Below are positions 35,598-42,875 of a stretch of 64,000 nt of DNA, piece by piece. Positions within the stretch are counted from its first letter, which is position 1. Each line of letters begins with the position of its first letter. Source of the DNA: a virus. The stretch spans positions 81,972 through 145,971 of IMG/VR virus record IMGVR_UViG_3300020437_000003; one strand, written 5' to 3'. A program made the position numbers and the translations under genes. The notes under the pieces are model-generated. The model saw only the letters and a program-made list of their open reading frames with translations. It was not told the DNA's origin and searched no databases.

Positions 35598-35849
35598 GTG
35601 TCAAACGAAGACCAACGTATGCAATACGTTAAAGAATATATCCGTTCCCTTGTGGCAATTGAAGAAGCAATGGAGCCTTACAAAGAACAAAAGCGCGAAC
35701 TCCGAGCTGAATTTAGGGAGAATGGCTGGCTTAGCACTGACGAAATTCGTGCTGCTGTGAAGGCATACCGTCTTTTTAAGGATAACGTGGACATTGATGA
35801 AGTCGTTGAAAACTTTAACATGTTTAGGGGAGGTCAAAATGATAATTGA
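35598..35849 (+). CDS. Small helical protein, GapR-like
   Basis: The start is a GTG after AGGAGG. The 83-residue product is charged and helical, with VKEYIRSLVAIEEAMEPYKE then KRELRAEFRENGWLSTDEI and AVKAYRLFK. This order (helix, charged helix, a G-containing turn, then a basic helix) resembles the DUF2312/GapR family of alphaproteobacterial nucleoid proteins that bind overtwisted DNA. Identification by eye is tentative. It overlaps dUTPase by 11 bases. Confidence 0.45.
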   Translation: MSNEDQRMQYVKEYIRSLVAIEEAMEPYKEQKRELRAEFRENGWLSTDEIRAAVKAYRLFKDNVDIDEVVENFNMFRGGQNDN

Positions 35850-36300
35850 GTATGCCCGTACACGTCCTGATGCACACGATCCACAGAGGGCCAATCCTTC
35901 TGACGCAGGGCTTGATGTTTTTTATTCACCAGTAAACGAAGGACAAGCAATATCAGTAAATCCCGGTGAAAGTCGCATTATCCCTACAGGACTGCGATTC
36001 GGTATTCCACACGGGTATATGCTGGAGGTAAAGAATCGAAGCTCTGTGGCTTCTAAGCGCTCATTGCTTGTTGGTGCTTGTGTTATTGATTCTGGATATG
36101 ATGGAGAGGTCTTTATCAATCTACACAACGTCGGAAAAAGCCCACAGTTTTTACAGTCAGGCGACAAGATTGCACAAGTTGTAATGATTCCAGTTGTAAA
36201 TTTTAGGGCCGTACACAGTACATCAGGTGATTTGTATCGTAGTGCGATTACTATTAGCGATAGAGGTGATGGAGCCTTGGGGAGCACTGATGAGTCCTGA
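35839..36300 (+). CDS. dut: dUTPase
   Basis: This enzyme hydrolyses dUTP to dUMP, keeping uracil out of DNA and feeding dTMP synthesis. I choose the ATG at 35839, behind GGGAGG, giving 153 residues. The five trimeric dUTPase motifs are present in order: SDAGLDVF, NRSSVA (with RSS), GVCVIDSGY-like ACVIDSGYDGE, a GDKIAQVVMIPV segment, and a C-terminal RGDGALGST in place of RGxGGFGST. Confidence 0.93.
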   Translation: MIIEYARTRPDAHDPQRANPSDAGLDVFYSPVNEGQAISVNPGESRIIPTGLRFGIPHGYMLEVKNRSSVASKRSLLVGACVIDSGYDGEVFINLHNVGKSPQFLQSGDKIAQVVMIPVVNFRAVHSTSGDLYRSAITISDRGDGALGSTDES

Positions 36301-36784
36301 GCAACGTTATCAAATGCTTTATGAGGAATTGGCACAAGTCTGCAAAGAGGAAGGGTGGGGCGATCCTTTTAGTTACGCACGTAGCAAAGAAATCTATGCA
36401 GCTACAGTTCTAGGACATACGGTTGCCGACACATTTTCTGGTGCCGATGCTGTCAATGCAGAGGGTCAGGAGGTAGAATACAAGTCTACTATTTCAAGTA
36501 AGTGTAAAGGTTCTTATACTGGCATCTCAGTTCAGTCATCTTGGCAAGAACAAAAGCGATATTTATTTGAAGAAAAGCTTGCAAAATACCCTGAACACTA
36601 TTATAATAGGTTTAAAGACGGCAAGCTTGTTGAGTCTTGGAAAATGAGCGGCATTGATGTCTACAATATCTTGCTGCCGAAGCTTGAGCAAAAATACGAT
36701 ACTGTCTTAGATAAAAAAGATCCACGTCTAAGCGCAAACATTACGTGGTCTGAAATTCAACAATATGGGACAAAGGTAATTTAA
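36290..36784 (+). CDS. PD-(D/E)xK-type restriction endonuclease candidate
   Basis: I choose the ATG at 36290, overlapping the dUTPase stop, giving 164 residues. The core is GADAVNAEGQEVEYKST (51-67), in which Asp53, Glu63 and Lys65 form a D-x9-ExK nuclease site. A hydrophobic, aromatic C-terminal half follows (WKMSGIDVYNILLPKL). It is immediately followed by a ParB-like gene and two DNA methyltransferases, which suggests a restriction-modification-like unit. Substrate and cleavage site are unknown. The active-site call comes from motif geometry only. Confidence 0.6.
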   Translation: MSPEQRYQMLYEELAQVCKEEGWGDPFSYARSKEIYAATVLGHTVADTFSGADAVNAEGQEVEYKSTISSKCKGSYTGISVQSSWQEQKRYLFEEKLAKYPEHYYNRFKDGKLVESWKMSGIDVYNILLPKLEQKYDTVLDKKDPRLSANITWSEIQQYGTKVI

Positions 36785-36785
36785 A

Positions 36786-37757
36786 ATGAGAGAACAAATT
36801 TACGATGATCTTAAAGGTAAGATTTCTAATTTTGACATCCTATACACACAACTTGTACCCACAAGTTCACTAAAGTATAGTAAAAGCAAATCACAAATTA
36901 GATCTGCTGGTCATATGACGAGTAAAATTCCTGCTTATACGGCCACCTTTCGACAAGATGGTCCTAAAGCATTTCCTCCTGCATCAGTCCGCAAGCTGCC
37001 GGGTGGAGAATATGAGCTAAAAGATGGAAATACACGAGCTTTAGCCGCAGAGGCTGCCGGAACACATTTATGGGTTAGCTGGTATCATGATACTCAGCTT
37101 ACTCCTACTCCTGATGAGTGGGAAGATCTGCAGTTGCAATTTAACGATCACCCTAAAAGCTCACCTAACGCTTCACAAGATATTAAAGATTATCTTTGTC
37201 GTCAGCAATCGTCTGGGGCGATGACTTTAAAGGTTGGATTTGCCTACACTGGAAACGAAGACAAATATATCGAACAGGCTGTAGATATTTATCGGAAGAA
37301 ACTGCCCAACGCTGGAAAGGAAAAAGATTGGTGGGTTCGCTCTATTGAGGGTTCCCTTAAAGGACACATTGGTGTGCGATATGAAACATACACTAAGAAG
37401 CAGCTTTTTGAAATGTACAAGACACTGCATAACTTTTCAGGCACAAAGGTGGGCGAGATCTCAAGCGGCGAGGCAGTCTTCCCTTTTATGAACTTGAGTC
37501 ATACAAATCCAAATGTTATTGGTTTCATCGCGTCTAAGGCTATGGATAATTTAAACATCACTTATACATTAATATATTGTGTGGGTAATATGGCTGGCAA
37601 GAATGATGCTAAGCTAAAAGCTGAAAGACAAAAGGTTCTTGATTGGGCAAAGAAAGTATCTAAGCATTATGGCTGGAACATTAATGTATACTTTGCGCCA
37701 CAAATTAAGAGTGGCACAAACAAAGAAAATATGTACCAACTTAAAACCACACCATGA
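36786..37757 (+). CDS. ParB/Srx-fold N-terminal protein
   Basis: The 323-residue product has a ParB-like nuclease-type N-terminal fold: LVPTSSLKYSKSK (about 22-34), a strand set with a GGEYELKDGNTRALAAEAAG motif (about 76-95), where DGNTR matches the ParB dGnhR box that binds nucleotide. The remaining two thirds are of unknown fold with many aromatic residues. It starts one base after the nuclease candidate and overlaps the methyltransferase gene by four bases. It may be the specificity or regulatory partner of the unit. Confidence 0.6.
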   Translation: MREQIYDDLKGKISNFDILYTQLVPTSSLKYSKSKSQIRSAGHMTSKIPAYTATFRQDGPKAFPPASVRKLPGGEYELKDGNTRALAAEAAGTHLWVSWYHDTQLTPTPDEWEDLQLQFNDHPKSSPNASQDIKDYLCRQQSSGAMTLKVGFAYTGNEDKYIEQAVDIYRKKLPNAGKEKDWWVRSIEGSLKGHIGVRYETYTKKQLFEMYKTLHNFSGTKVGEISSGEAVFPFMNLSHTNPNVIGFIASKAMDNLNITYTLIYCVGNMAGKNDAKLKAERQKVLDWAKKVSKHYGWNINVYFAPQIKSGTNKENMYQLKTTP

Positions 37758-38629
37758 ACAGTATAGTCTTTAAACATCAAGAAGGTCTACAGTTTCTGTC
37801 GGATATACCCGATAACTCTGTAGATCTAATCTTGACAGACCCGCCTTATATCACATCGCGTGATTCAGGTATGGACAAGTGGGTTAATCATATCGCTAAA
37901 CAAGATACATCTGGCTCCGTCAATGTAATGACTGAGAAGGATTGGAATGAGTATAAGACCACTGAACAATGGAATCAGTGGTTTGAAAACTCAAATGTTG
38001 ATGTATTAAAGCGTCCAAATGCCTTGAAGAAAATGAAAGCAGACTTTCTTAAGTATGGTAGCATCTATGGTAAAAAATATGCTGTTAAAACCAACTACGG
38101 TAAATGGGATTCAGAATTTACGATGGAGCAGCTTGAGCTATTTGTAAAGCATTTTTATCGCATTCTTCGTCCCGGTGGCACGTGTATTATGTTTTTTGAT
38201 TTGTGGAAGATTACCAACCTCAAGGACATGCTTGAGGGCGAGAAGTTTAAGCAAATAAGAATGATTGAGTGGTTGAAAACAAACCCGCAACCGATCAACA
38301 GCAAAGTTAATTATCTTACAAACTGTAGAGAGATTGCGTTACTCGGCATTAAAAAATCTAAGCCCACATTCAATAGTAAGTATGACAAGGGGGTATACGA
38401 ATACCCATTGCAGGGCGGTAAAGATCGCTTTCACCCTACACAGAAAAGTCTACCACTGTTCGAGGATTTGATCAAGAAACACTCGAATGAGGGTGATACT
38501 GTATTAGATTGCTTTGCCGGCTCTGCCACCACTGCAATTGCTGCGATGAGAAATAATCGTAACTTTATTGGTTGCGAGATGGATGAAACATATTATATTA
38601 AATCTATGGAGAGAATAAAAAATGGATAA
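37754..38629 (+). CDS. DNA (N6-adenine or N4-cytosine) methyltransferase
   Basis: The 291-residue product has the catalytic motif DPPY (29-32) near the N-terminus and the S-adenosylmethionine-binding FAGSAT (254-259) near the C-terminus, followed by NFIGCEMDETYY. That order is the beta class of amino-methyltransferases (N6_N4_Mtase family). RFHPTQKSLPLFEDLI just before motif I is typical. It lies directly behind the nuclease and ParB-like genes and overlaps the next methyltransferase by eight bases. It probably protects phage DNA. Confidence 0.9.
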   Translation: MNSIVFKHQEGLQFLSDIPDNSVDLILTDPPYITSRDSGMDKWVNHIAKQDTSGSVNVMTEKDWNEYKTTEQWNQWFENSNVDVLKRPNALKKMKADFLKYGSIYGKKYAVKTNYGKWDSEFTMEQLELFVKHFYRILRPGGTCIMFFDLWKITNLKDMLEGEKFKQIRMIEWLKTNPQPINSKVNYLTNCREIALLGIKKSKPTFNSKYDKGVYEYPLQGGKDRFHPTQKSLPLFEDLIKKHSNEGDTVLDCFAGSATTAIAAMRNNRNFIGCEMDETYYIKSMERIKNG

Positions 38630-39095
38630 GAATACACAAGTTGTTATGTTTAGTTCAAAAACAGGTAACTGGGCAACACCACACGATTTCTTTTTAAAAT
38701 TGGATTGGAGATTTGGCCCTTTTGATCTTGACCCTTGTGCTAGTCACAGTAACGCTAAATGTGATAAGTACTTTACTGAAGAAGAGAATGGTCTTGATAA
38801 AGATTGGACTGGTAACAATGTTTTTGTAAACCCACCATATGGGCGAGGTATTGATAAGTGGATTAAGAAAGCTTACGAGTCAGCGTTAGAGCCTGACACT
38901 AAAGTTGTGATGCTTATTCCAGCACGTACAGATACAAAGTATTGGCATAACTATGTAATGAAGGCATCAGAGATTTATTTTGTTAGAGGTAGACTTAAAT
39001 TCGGTGATAGCGACAACTCCGCACCATTTCCATCTGCCGTTGTAGTATTCAATGGCAAGTCTGGGCCGTGGAGAGTCGAAGGCATTAACAGATAG
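38622..39095 (+). CDS. Phage Dam-type N6-adenine methyltransferase
   Basis: The 157-residue product matches the short phage Dam family: WATPHDFFLKLD (18-29), FDLDPCAS (34-41), a KYF element, and NPPYG (70-74) as the catalytic motif, with VVMLIPARTDTKYWH following. It modifies adenine in a short site. It overlaps the upstream beta-class enzyme, so two methyltransferases are produced together. Confidence 0.9.
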   Translation: MDKNTQVVMFSSKTGNWATPHDFFLKLDWRFGPFDLDPCASHSNAKCDKYFTEEENGLDKDWTGNNVFVNPPYGRGIDKWIKKAYESALEPDTKVVMLIPARTDTKYWHNYVMKASEIYFVRGRLKFGDSDNSAPFPSAVVVFNGKSGPWRVEGINR

Positions 39096-39104
39096 GAGAT
39101 TATT

Positions 39105-39461
39105 ATGACTGAAGAAGGATTAAATGCATCTATACTTAGACTTCAATCGTTTGTGATTGAGACCTATGGAATGATAAAAGATATATACAGACGAGAGCAA
39201 CAGGAAGGCGACGTAGATAAGGTTGCCCAGCTTAGTATGAAATTGGCTCAATATGAAGGCGCCCTGCTCACTTTGAGGGGCTACAAGCAAGACATTATTG
39301 ATTCTGCTGCAGTTGAAGAAGAACCGGAAGAAGAGCCCGAAGAGGAGCAGATTCCTGAAGAAAAAAATGAAGGTTTTATTACTGAAGAATATCTTGAAAA
39401 AGAGTCAAAAACATTCAGAAATTCACAAGCTCACCAGAAAAAGAAAAAGGGTAAGAAGTGA
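39105..39461 (+). CDS. Charged hypothetical protein
   Basis: The 118-residue product starts behind TAGGAGA. It has a helical N-terminal 70 residues, then a Glu/Pro-rich acidic segment (EEEPEEEPEEEQIPEE) and a basic Lys tail. No function can be assigned. It overlaps the next gene by four bases. Confidence 0.6.
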   Translation: MTEEGLNASILRLQSFVIETYGMIKDIYRREQQEGDVDKVAQLSMKLAQYEGALLTLRGYKQDIIDSAAVEEEPEEEPEEEQIPEEKNEGFITEEYLEKESKTFRNSQAHQKKKKGKK

Positions 39462-39724
39462 ATCGCCAGCAACGTAGAGCAATGAAAAAGCATGCAGGTA
39501 AAAAGGCCACAGATGCAATGGCTAACAAGGTCGCACTATTTGGCCAACTACCTCAATCTTGTAATGCTTGTGAGAAAGAGTTTGACAAGAAAGACAAAGA
39601 GATGGTAAAATCTTGGAGTGTCGTTGTGAAGCAAGAAGTTGTAAGACTGTTTTGTCCTGATTGTATTGAAAAAACGAGGGAGGTGATAAGTGAGCGTAAC
39701 GAGACTATCGACCGAGGGCCTTAA
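39458..39724 (+). CDS. Small zinc-ribbon-like protein
   Basis: The start is a GTG overlapping the previous stop. The 88-residue product begins MNRQQRRAMKK, a basic start common in small phage proteins. It has CNAC (about 35-38) and CPDC (about 67-70), giving a probable zinc ribbon. It overlaps the thioredoxin-like gene by 35 bases. Function unknown. Confidence 0.6.
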   Translation: MNRQQRRAMKKHAGKKATDAMANKVALFGQLPQSCNACEKEFDKKDKEMVKSWSVVVKQEVVRLFCPDCIEKTREVISERNETIDRGP

Positions 39725-40061
39725 AAAGATATTAGGCGGAGAAGTCAAGGAAGATGCTACCTGTGTGATTAAGTTTTATTCTAATGGTTGTCATTTGTGT
39801 CATAACTTGAAAGATTATTATGAAGATATATCGAATAATGATCAATTTTCTGACATCCATTTTTTTGCTTTTAATGTTGACAACTATCCCGACATTGAAA
39901 AGCAATTAAAGTTCAATGGCGTACCAACGATATCCCTAGTGAAAACTTATACAGAAGACGTAAGTCCTAAAGTTCGGATTTTAAAAGATCCAGATAAGCC
40001 CAATGAGCAAACTTGGTATCGCTCTAGGGATATAAAACAATTTATAACGGAGATGAAATGA
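39690..40061 (+). CDS. Thioredoxin/glutaredoxin-like protein
   Basis: The 123-residue product starts at GTG behind GGGAGG. A strand leads to FYSNGCHLCHNL with a CHLC redox pair, followed by FNVDNYPDIEKQLKFNGVPTI containing the cis-proline of the thioredoxin fold. It could reduce the phage class II ribonucleotide reductase through that enzyme's C-terminal Cys pair. That link is inferred. Confidence 0.8.
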   Translation: MSVTRLSTEGLKKILGGEVKEDATCVIKFYSNGCHLCHNLKDYYEDISNNDQFSDIHFFAFNVDNYPDIEKQLKFNGVPTISLVKTYTEDVSPKVRILKDPDKPNEQTWYRSRDIKQFITEMK

Positions 40062-41116
40062 TGCCACTTACAAATTCCAGAGAAATGTTATCATATGATG
40101 ATGTTCTTTTGGTACCACAATATTCTGATATTCGTAGCAGGTCCGAGGTCAGTACTACAACCGATCTAGGCAACGGCTTGGTCTTGAATCTGCCTGTTCT
40201 GGCCTCACCTATGGATACTATTTCTGAGACAGCTATGGCTGTCTCTCTGGGTCGTCTTGGCGGCGCCGCTATCATTCACAGGTATAACAGCGCCGAGAAT
40301 CAATGCCGTATGGTATCTATGGCCTGCGAGATTGCAAAGACAAAGTATAATATGTCTATTGACATTGGTGCAGCAGTCGGTATTTCAGGAGACTTCGTTG
40401 AAAGAGCGACAGCGCTAATTGATGCGGGTGCAACATTTTTATGTGTTGATGTTGCTCACGGCCACCATATTTTAATGAAGGAGGCTATTACAAAAATTCG
40501 ACAAGCGGCTGGCAGTAATGTTCATATCATGGCTGGTAATGTTGCTACACTAGAGGGGATCAACGATCTAGCAGATTGGGGTGCTGACTCTATTCGTTGC
40601 AACATTGGTGGTGGTTCTATTTGTTCGACTAGGGTACAGACGGGCCATGGTGTCCCGGGCCTGCAAACCATCTTAGATTGCTCGCAAACCGACCGAAATG
40701 TGACAATTATCGCTGATGGTGGAATTAGAAACTCTGGTGATATTGTAAAAGCTTTCGCCTGTGGCGCTGACGCGGTTATGTGCGGCTCTCTTTTGGCAGG
40801 AACAGATGAAAGTCCCGGTAAGATTCAGGAAGACTTGAATGGCTCTAGATGGAAAACTTATCGAGGTATGGCCTCAAAAGAGGCACAAGTTAGCTGGCGA
40901 GGTAATTATTCTTCATTTGAGGGTGTTTCTGCAAGGGTTCCATATAGAGGATCGGTTGTCAAGATTCTTCAAGACTTAGAACGTGGTATTCGTTCTGGCT
41001 TCTCATACAGTGGTGCTAGAACGCTCACAGAGTTTCAGTCAGTAGCAGAACTAATCAAGCAGACGCCGGCCGGAATGGGCGAGAGCAGAACGCATATATT
41101 AGGGAGAAAGTGGTGA
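40058..41116 (+). CDS. IMP dehydrogenase / GMP reductase family enzyme, no CBS domains
   Basis: The 352-residue barrel protein has LSYDDVLLVPQYS, ASPMDTISE, IIADGGIRNSGD and GGGSICSTR (about 187-195) with the catalytic Cys, then YRGMAS and VPYRGSV. The regulatory CBS pair of bacterial GuaB is absent. The ASPMDT and VLLVP segments favour IMP dehydrogenase, while length and an early SRSEV segment also fit GMP reductase. It would act at the IMP branch point of purine synthesis together with the phage PurA. It overlaps the thioredoxin-like gene by four bases. Confidence 0.88.
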   Translation: MMPLTNSREMLSYDDVLLVPQYSDIRSRSEVSTTTDLGNGLVLNLPVLASPMDTISETAMAVSLGRLGGAAIIHRYNSAENQCRMVSMACEIAKTKYNMSIDIGAAVGISGDFVERATALIDAGATFLCVDVAHGHHILMKEAITKIRQAAGSNVHIMAGNVATLEGINDLADWGADSIRCNIGGGSICSTRVQTGHGVPGLQTILDCSQTDRNVTIIADGGIRNSGDIVKAFACGADAVMCGSLLAGTDESPGKIQEDLNGSRWKTYRGMASKEAQVSWRGNYSSFEGVSARVPYRGSVVKILQDLERGIRSGFSYSGARTLTEFQSVAELIKQTPAGMGESRTHILGRKW

Positions 41117-41439
41117 GCGACGAGCCAAAATACGGTAGAAACGATAAGCGTATTGTTTTTACTGATACGGATCATCGGCATGCCCAACTGTTGGTGCGTT
41201 TACGTACCGACGGTATGAAACAAGCACAGTTTTTTCGTAGTTTAATCACAGGTTACATTGAACAAGATGATAGAATAGTCAGTTTTTTTGATGATATTAA
41301 AGATCAATCTATAAAGAGAAAAGATAAATCGAATAGGTTGCGTAAATCTGGGCAAAAACTTCTAAATGACTCAGGCTTTTCCGATGAGCAGATTCAAGAT
41401 ATTTTTGATTTAATTGCAGAGGAACACCCAGAGCTATGA
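41113..41439 (+). CDS. Ribbon-helix-helix-like small protein
   Basis: Two GTG codons are adjacent; I prefer 41113 for its spacing from GGGAG. The 108-residue product has a strand-like IVFTDTDHR and then LVRLRTDGMKQAQFFRSLI, which resembles a ribbon-helix-helix DNA-binding start. The rest is charged and helical. It overlaps the next gene, a sigma-region-4-like protein, by four bases, so both may be transcription factors. Confidence 0.5.
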   Translation: MSDEPKYGRNDKRIVFTDTDHRHAQLLVRLRTDGMKQAQFFRSLITGYIEQDDRIVSFFDDIKDQSIKRKDKSNRLRKSGQKLLNDSGFSDEQIQDIFDLIAEEHPEL

Positions 41440-41687
41440 AAAACTTTGATGGTCTCAGACCATGTTCCAGAAAATGTATAGAACTTAATACTAGTTGTCC
41501 TGTGGAAAGTTGTAGAATGTGGATTGATTACCCAGATGAGAAAAATTGTACGCTCATTTCAATCAATGAAAACGACTCAATGACCCTTAGAGAAATAGGT
41601 GAGCGACTGTCAATTTCGTTTGCCAGAGTTAAACAAATAGAGCAAAAAGCTCTTATGAAGTTACGCCGCTTAGGCGTAGAATGGTAA
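41436..41687 (+). CDS. Cys-rich protein with sigma-70 region-4-like helix-turn-helix
   Basis: The 83-residue product has Cys at 10, 14, 21, 26 and 38 in a possible metal or iron-sulphur site, and a C-terminal MTLREIGERLSIS-FARVKQIEQKA segment (49-72), matching sigma region 4.2 that reads the -35 box. It lacks regions 2 and 3, so it is not a full sigma factor. It could act like the T4 late co-activator or a divergent phage sigma component that reads the ACTATTTA elements. That link is a hypothesis. Confidence 0.65.
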   Translation: MKNFDGLRPCSRKCIELNTSCPVESCRMWIDYPDEKNCTLISINENDSMTLREIGERLSISFARVKQIEQKALMKLRRLGVEW

Positions 41688-41713
41688 TTTTATTAGTTTT
41701 TGTAAAATACAGG

Positions 41714-41721
41714 ACTATTTA
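41714..41721 (+). promoter_or_regulatory. ACTATTTA motif upstream of acidic protein
   Basis: The octamer lies in the 92-base gap between the sigma-like gene and the acidic protein gene, 59 bases before the latter's ATG. Confidence 0.4.
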
Positions 41722-41779
41722 TTACTGACTTATTTTGATGCCAAAATTGTAAATTTACACATTTTAAAGGAGAAATATA

Positions 41780-42394
41780 ATGGCTCGCAAAACACTTTTA
41801 ACCGAGGCTGAACTTCGTAGCTTTATGAAGCTTGCTGAACTTAGACCCATCGGTGATGATAAAATTAGAGAAATGTATGGTCAAGATGAAGACGATACTA
41901 TGGAAGAGGGTGAAAACGTTCAAGACGATGATCCTGCCGGCGAAGCTGGTGTAACTTCCGAAGAAATGGATATGGATATGGGCGATGATGACGATGATGC
42001 CCCAAAAATGGATATGGACATGGATATGAAAATGGACGCCCCTGCTGGCGGTGCCAAGATGGTGTCTATCGATGACTTTATGGGAGCGCTTGAATCTGCC
42101 CTCGAAGACGTTTTAGATGATGAAGTTGAGGTTGATATGGATGACGATGCTGAAATGGATATGGATCGTGAGGATGAGCCCGGTGGTATGGAAATGGACG
42201 CCGCGGTAGATGCGATGGATGACGGTGACGATGATCCTATGATGGAAGAAGAACACGATGATGATATCAATGAAGAAGAAGTTGTCAATGAAATCGCACG
42301 TCGAGTTGCTGAGAGACTTCAGGCAAAAAACGAAAATGCAGAGATGATTGATCAACTCGCAGAAAGAATTTTAAACAGATTAACATCAAAATAG
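41780..42394 (+). CDS. Highly acidic Met/Asp-repeat protein, candidate prohead core protein
   Basis: The 204-residue product starts after AAAGGAG. A basic N-terminus (MARKTLLTEAELRSFMKLAEL) is followed by about 130 residues of Asp/Glu with repeated MDMD units, then a helical C-terminus (VVNEIARRVAERLQAKN). Extreme acidity and short helical ends are seen in scaffold and prohead-core proteins, and the ACTATTTA motif upstream suggests late expression. No scaffold motif can be proven. A terminator follows the stop. Confidence 0.6.
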   Translation: MARKTLLTEAELRSFMKLAELRPIGDDKIREMYGQDEDDTMEEGENVQDDDPAGEAGVTSEEMDMDMGDDDDDAPKMDMDMDMKMDAPAGGAKMVSIDDFMGALESALEDVLDDEVEVDMDDDAEMDMDREDEPGGMEMDAAVDAMDDGDDDPMMEEEHDDDINEEEVVNEIARRVAERLQAKNENAEMIDQLAERILNRLTSK

Positions 42395-42423
42395 TTGACA
42401 AAACTGTTGTGAGTCATTATAAT
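42395..42423 (+). promoter_or_regulatory. Strong sigma-70-like promoter abutting a terminator hairpin
   Basis: TTGACA (42395-42400), 17 bp, TATAAT (42418-42423), both perfect consensus. It begins at the base after the acidic gene's stop codon. The start point near 42430 falls inside the first arm of the hairpin that follows. Confidence 0.88.
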
Positions 42424-42457
42424 AACCATTAGCAGCAATGCTAGTGGTTATTTTTTT
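42424..42457 (+). terminator. Terminator hairpin overlapping a transcription start
   Basis: AACCATTAGCA (42424-42434) pairs with TGCTAGTGGTT (42439-42449), an 11-base-pair stem with one G-U pair and a four-base GCAA loop, followed by A and seven T. It would stop transcripts from the acidic gene. Transcripts starting from the abutting promoter lack part of the first arm and should escape. Confidence 0.82.
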
Positions 42458-42467
42458 CGGGGGTATT

Positions 42468-42875
42468 GTGGATCCATTTTGGTTATATGCGCTAGTTTTT
42501 TTGTTTGGATATGTCACATGTCAAACGTTTTATTTTTTTAAGTCAACGAGGGTTTCACTTAAATTAATGAAATCAGGTAGAGTCATCTACTTATTGATGA
42601 TGGCAAAAGCAATGGAAAATTATAAAATTGCAGAAGAAGTAATGCTCACAAATCTTAAAGATTCTGAGAGTGATCAAATTGTTATTGATAGGTTTAAAAG
42701 AGGCGTAGAAGACGAAAGAAAAAGTTTTAAAAGTAAGAGTGTAATGTGGTTAATTAATAACACACCTCAAACATTTAGAGATATCATAGGATTTGATGAT
42801 TGGGATTCTGCAATGCAATACCTTGTTCTCCATCAAGAAGAGGCATATAAATTTTGGAGAATAGATAATGATTAA
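42468..42875 (+). CDS. Membrane-anchored protein of unknown function
   Basis: I choose the GTG at 42468, behind CGGGGG and after the terminator T run; an upstream ATG at 42438 lies inside the hairpin. The 135-residue product has an N-terminal transmembrane helix (PFWLYALVFLFGYV) followed by a basic, helical cytoplasmic part. It overlaps the ClpP-like gene by eight bases. Confidence 0.65.
   Translation: MDPFWLYALVFLFGYVTCQTFYFFKSTRVSLKLMKSGRVIYLLMMAKAMENYKIAEEVMLTNLKDSESDQIVIDRFKRGVEDERKSFKSKSVMWLINNTPQTFRDIIGFDDWDSAMQYLVLHQEEAYKFWRIDND

Noticed and set aside
35794-35838. Upstream ATG extending the dUTPase
   Set aside because: It lies within the GapR-like gene; the ATG at 35839 has GGGAGG and gives a normal dUTPase start.
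41920-42288. A Ser-rich open frame of 122 codons on the minus strand
   Set aside because: It mirrors the GAT/GAC-rich acidic protein on the plus strand; its low-complexity Ser/Ile content is an artefact of that composition.
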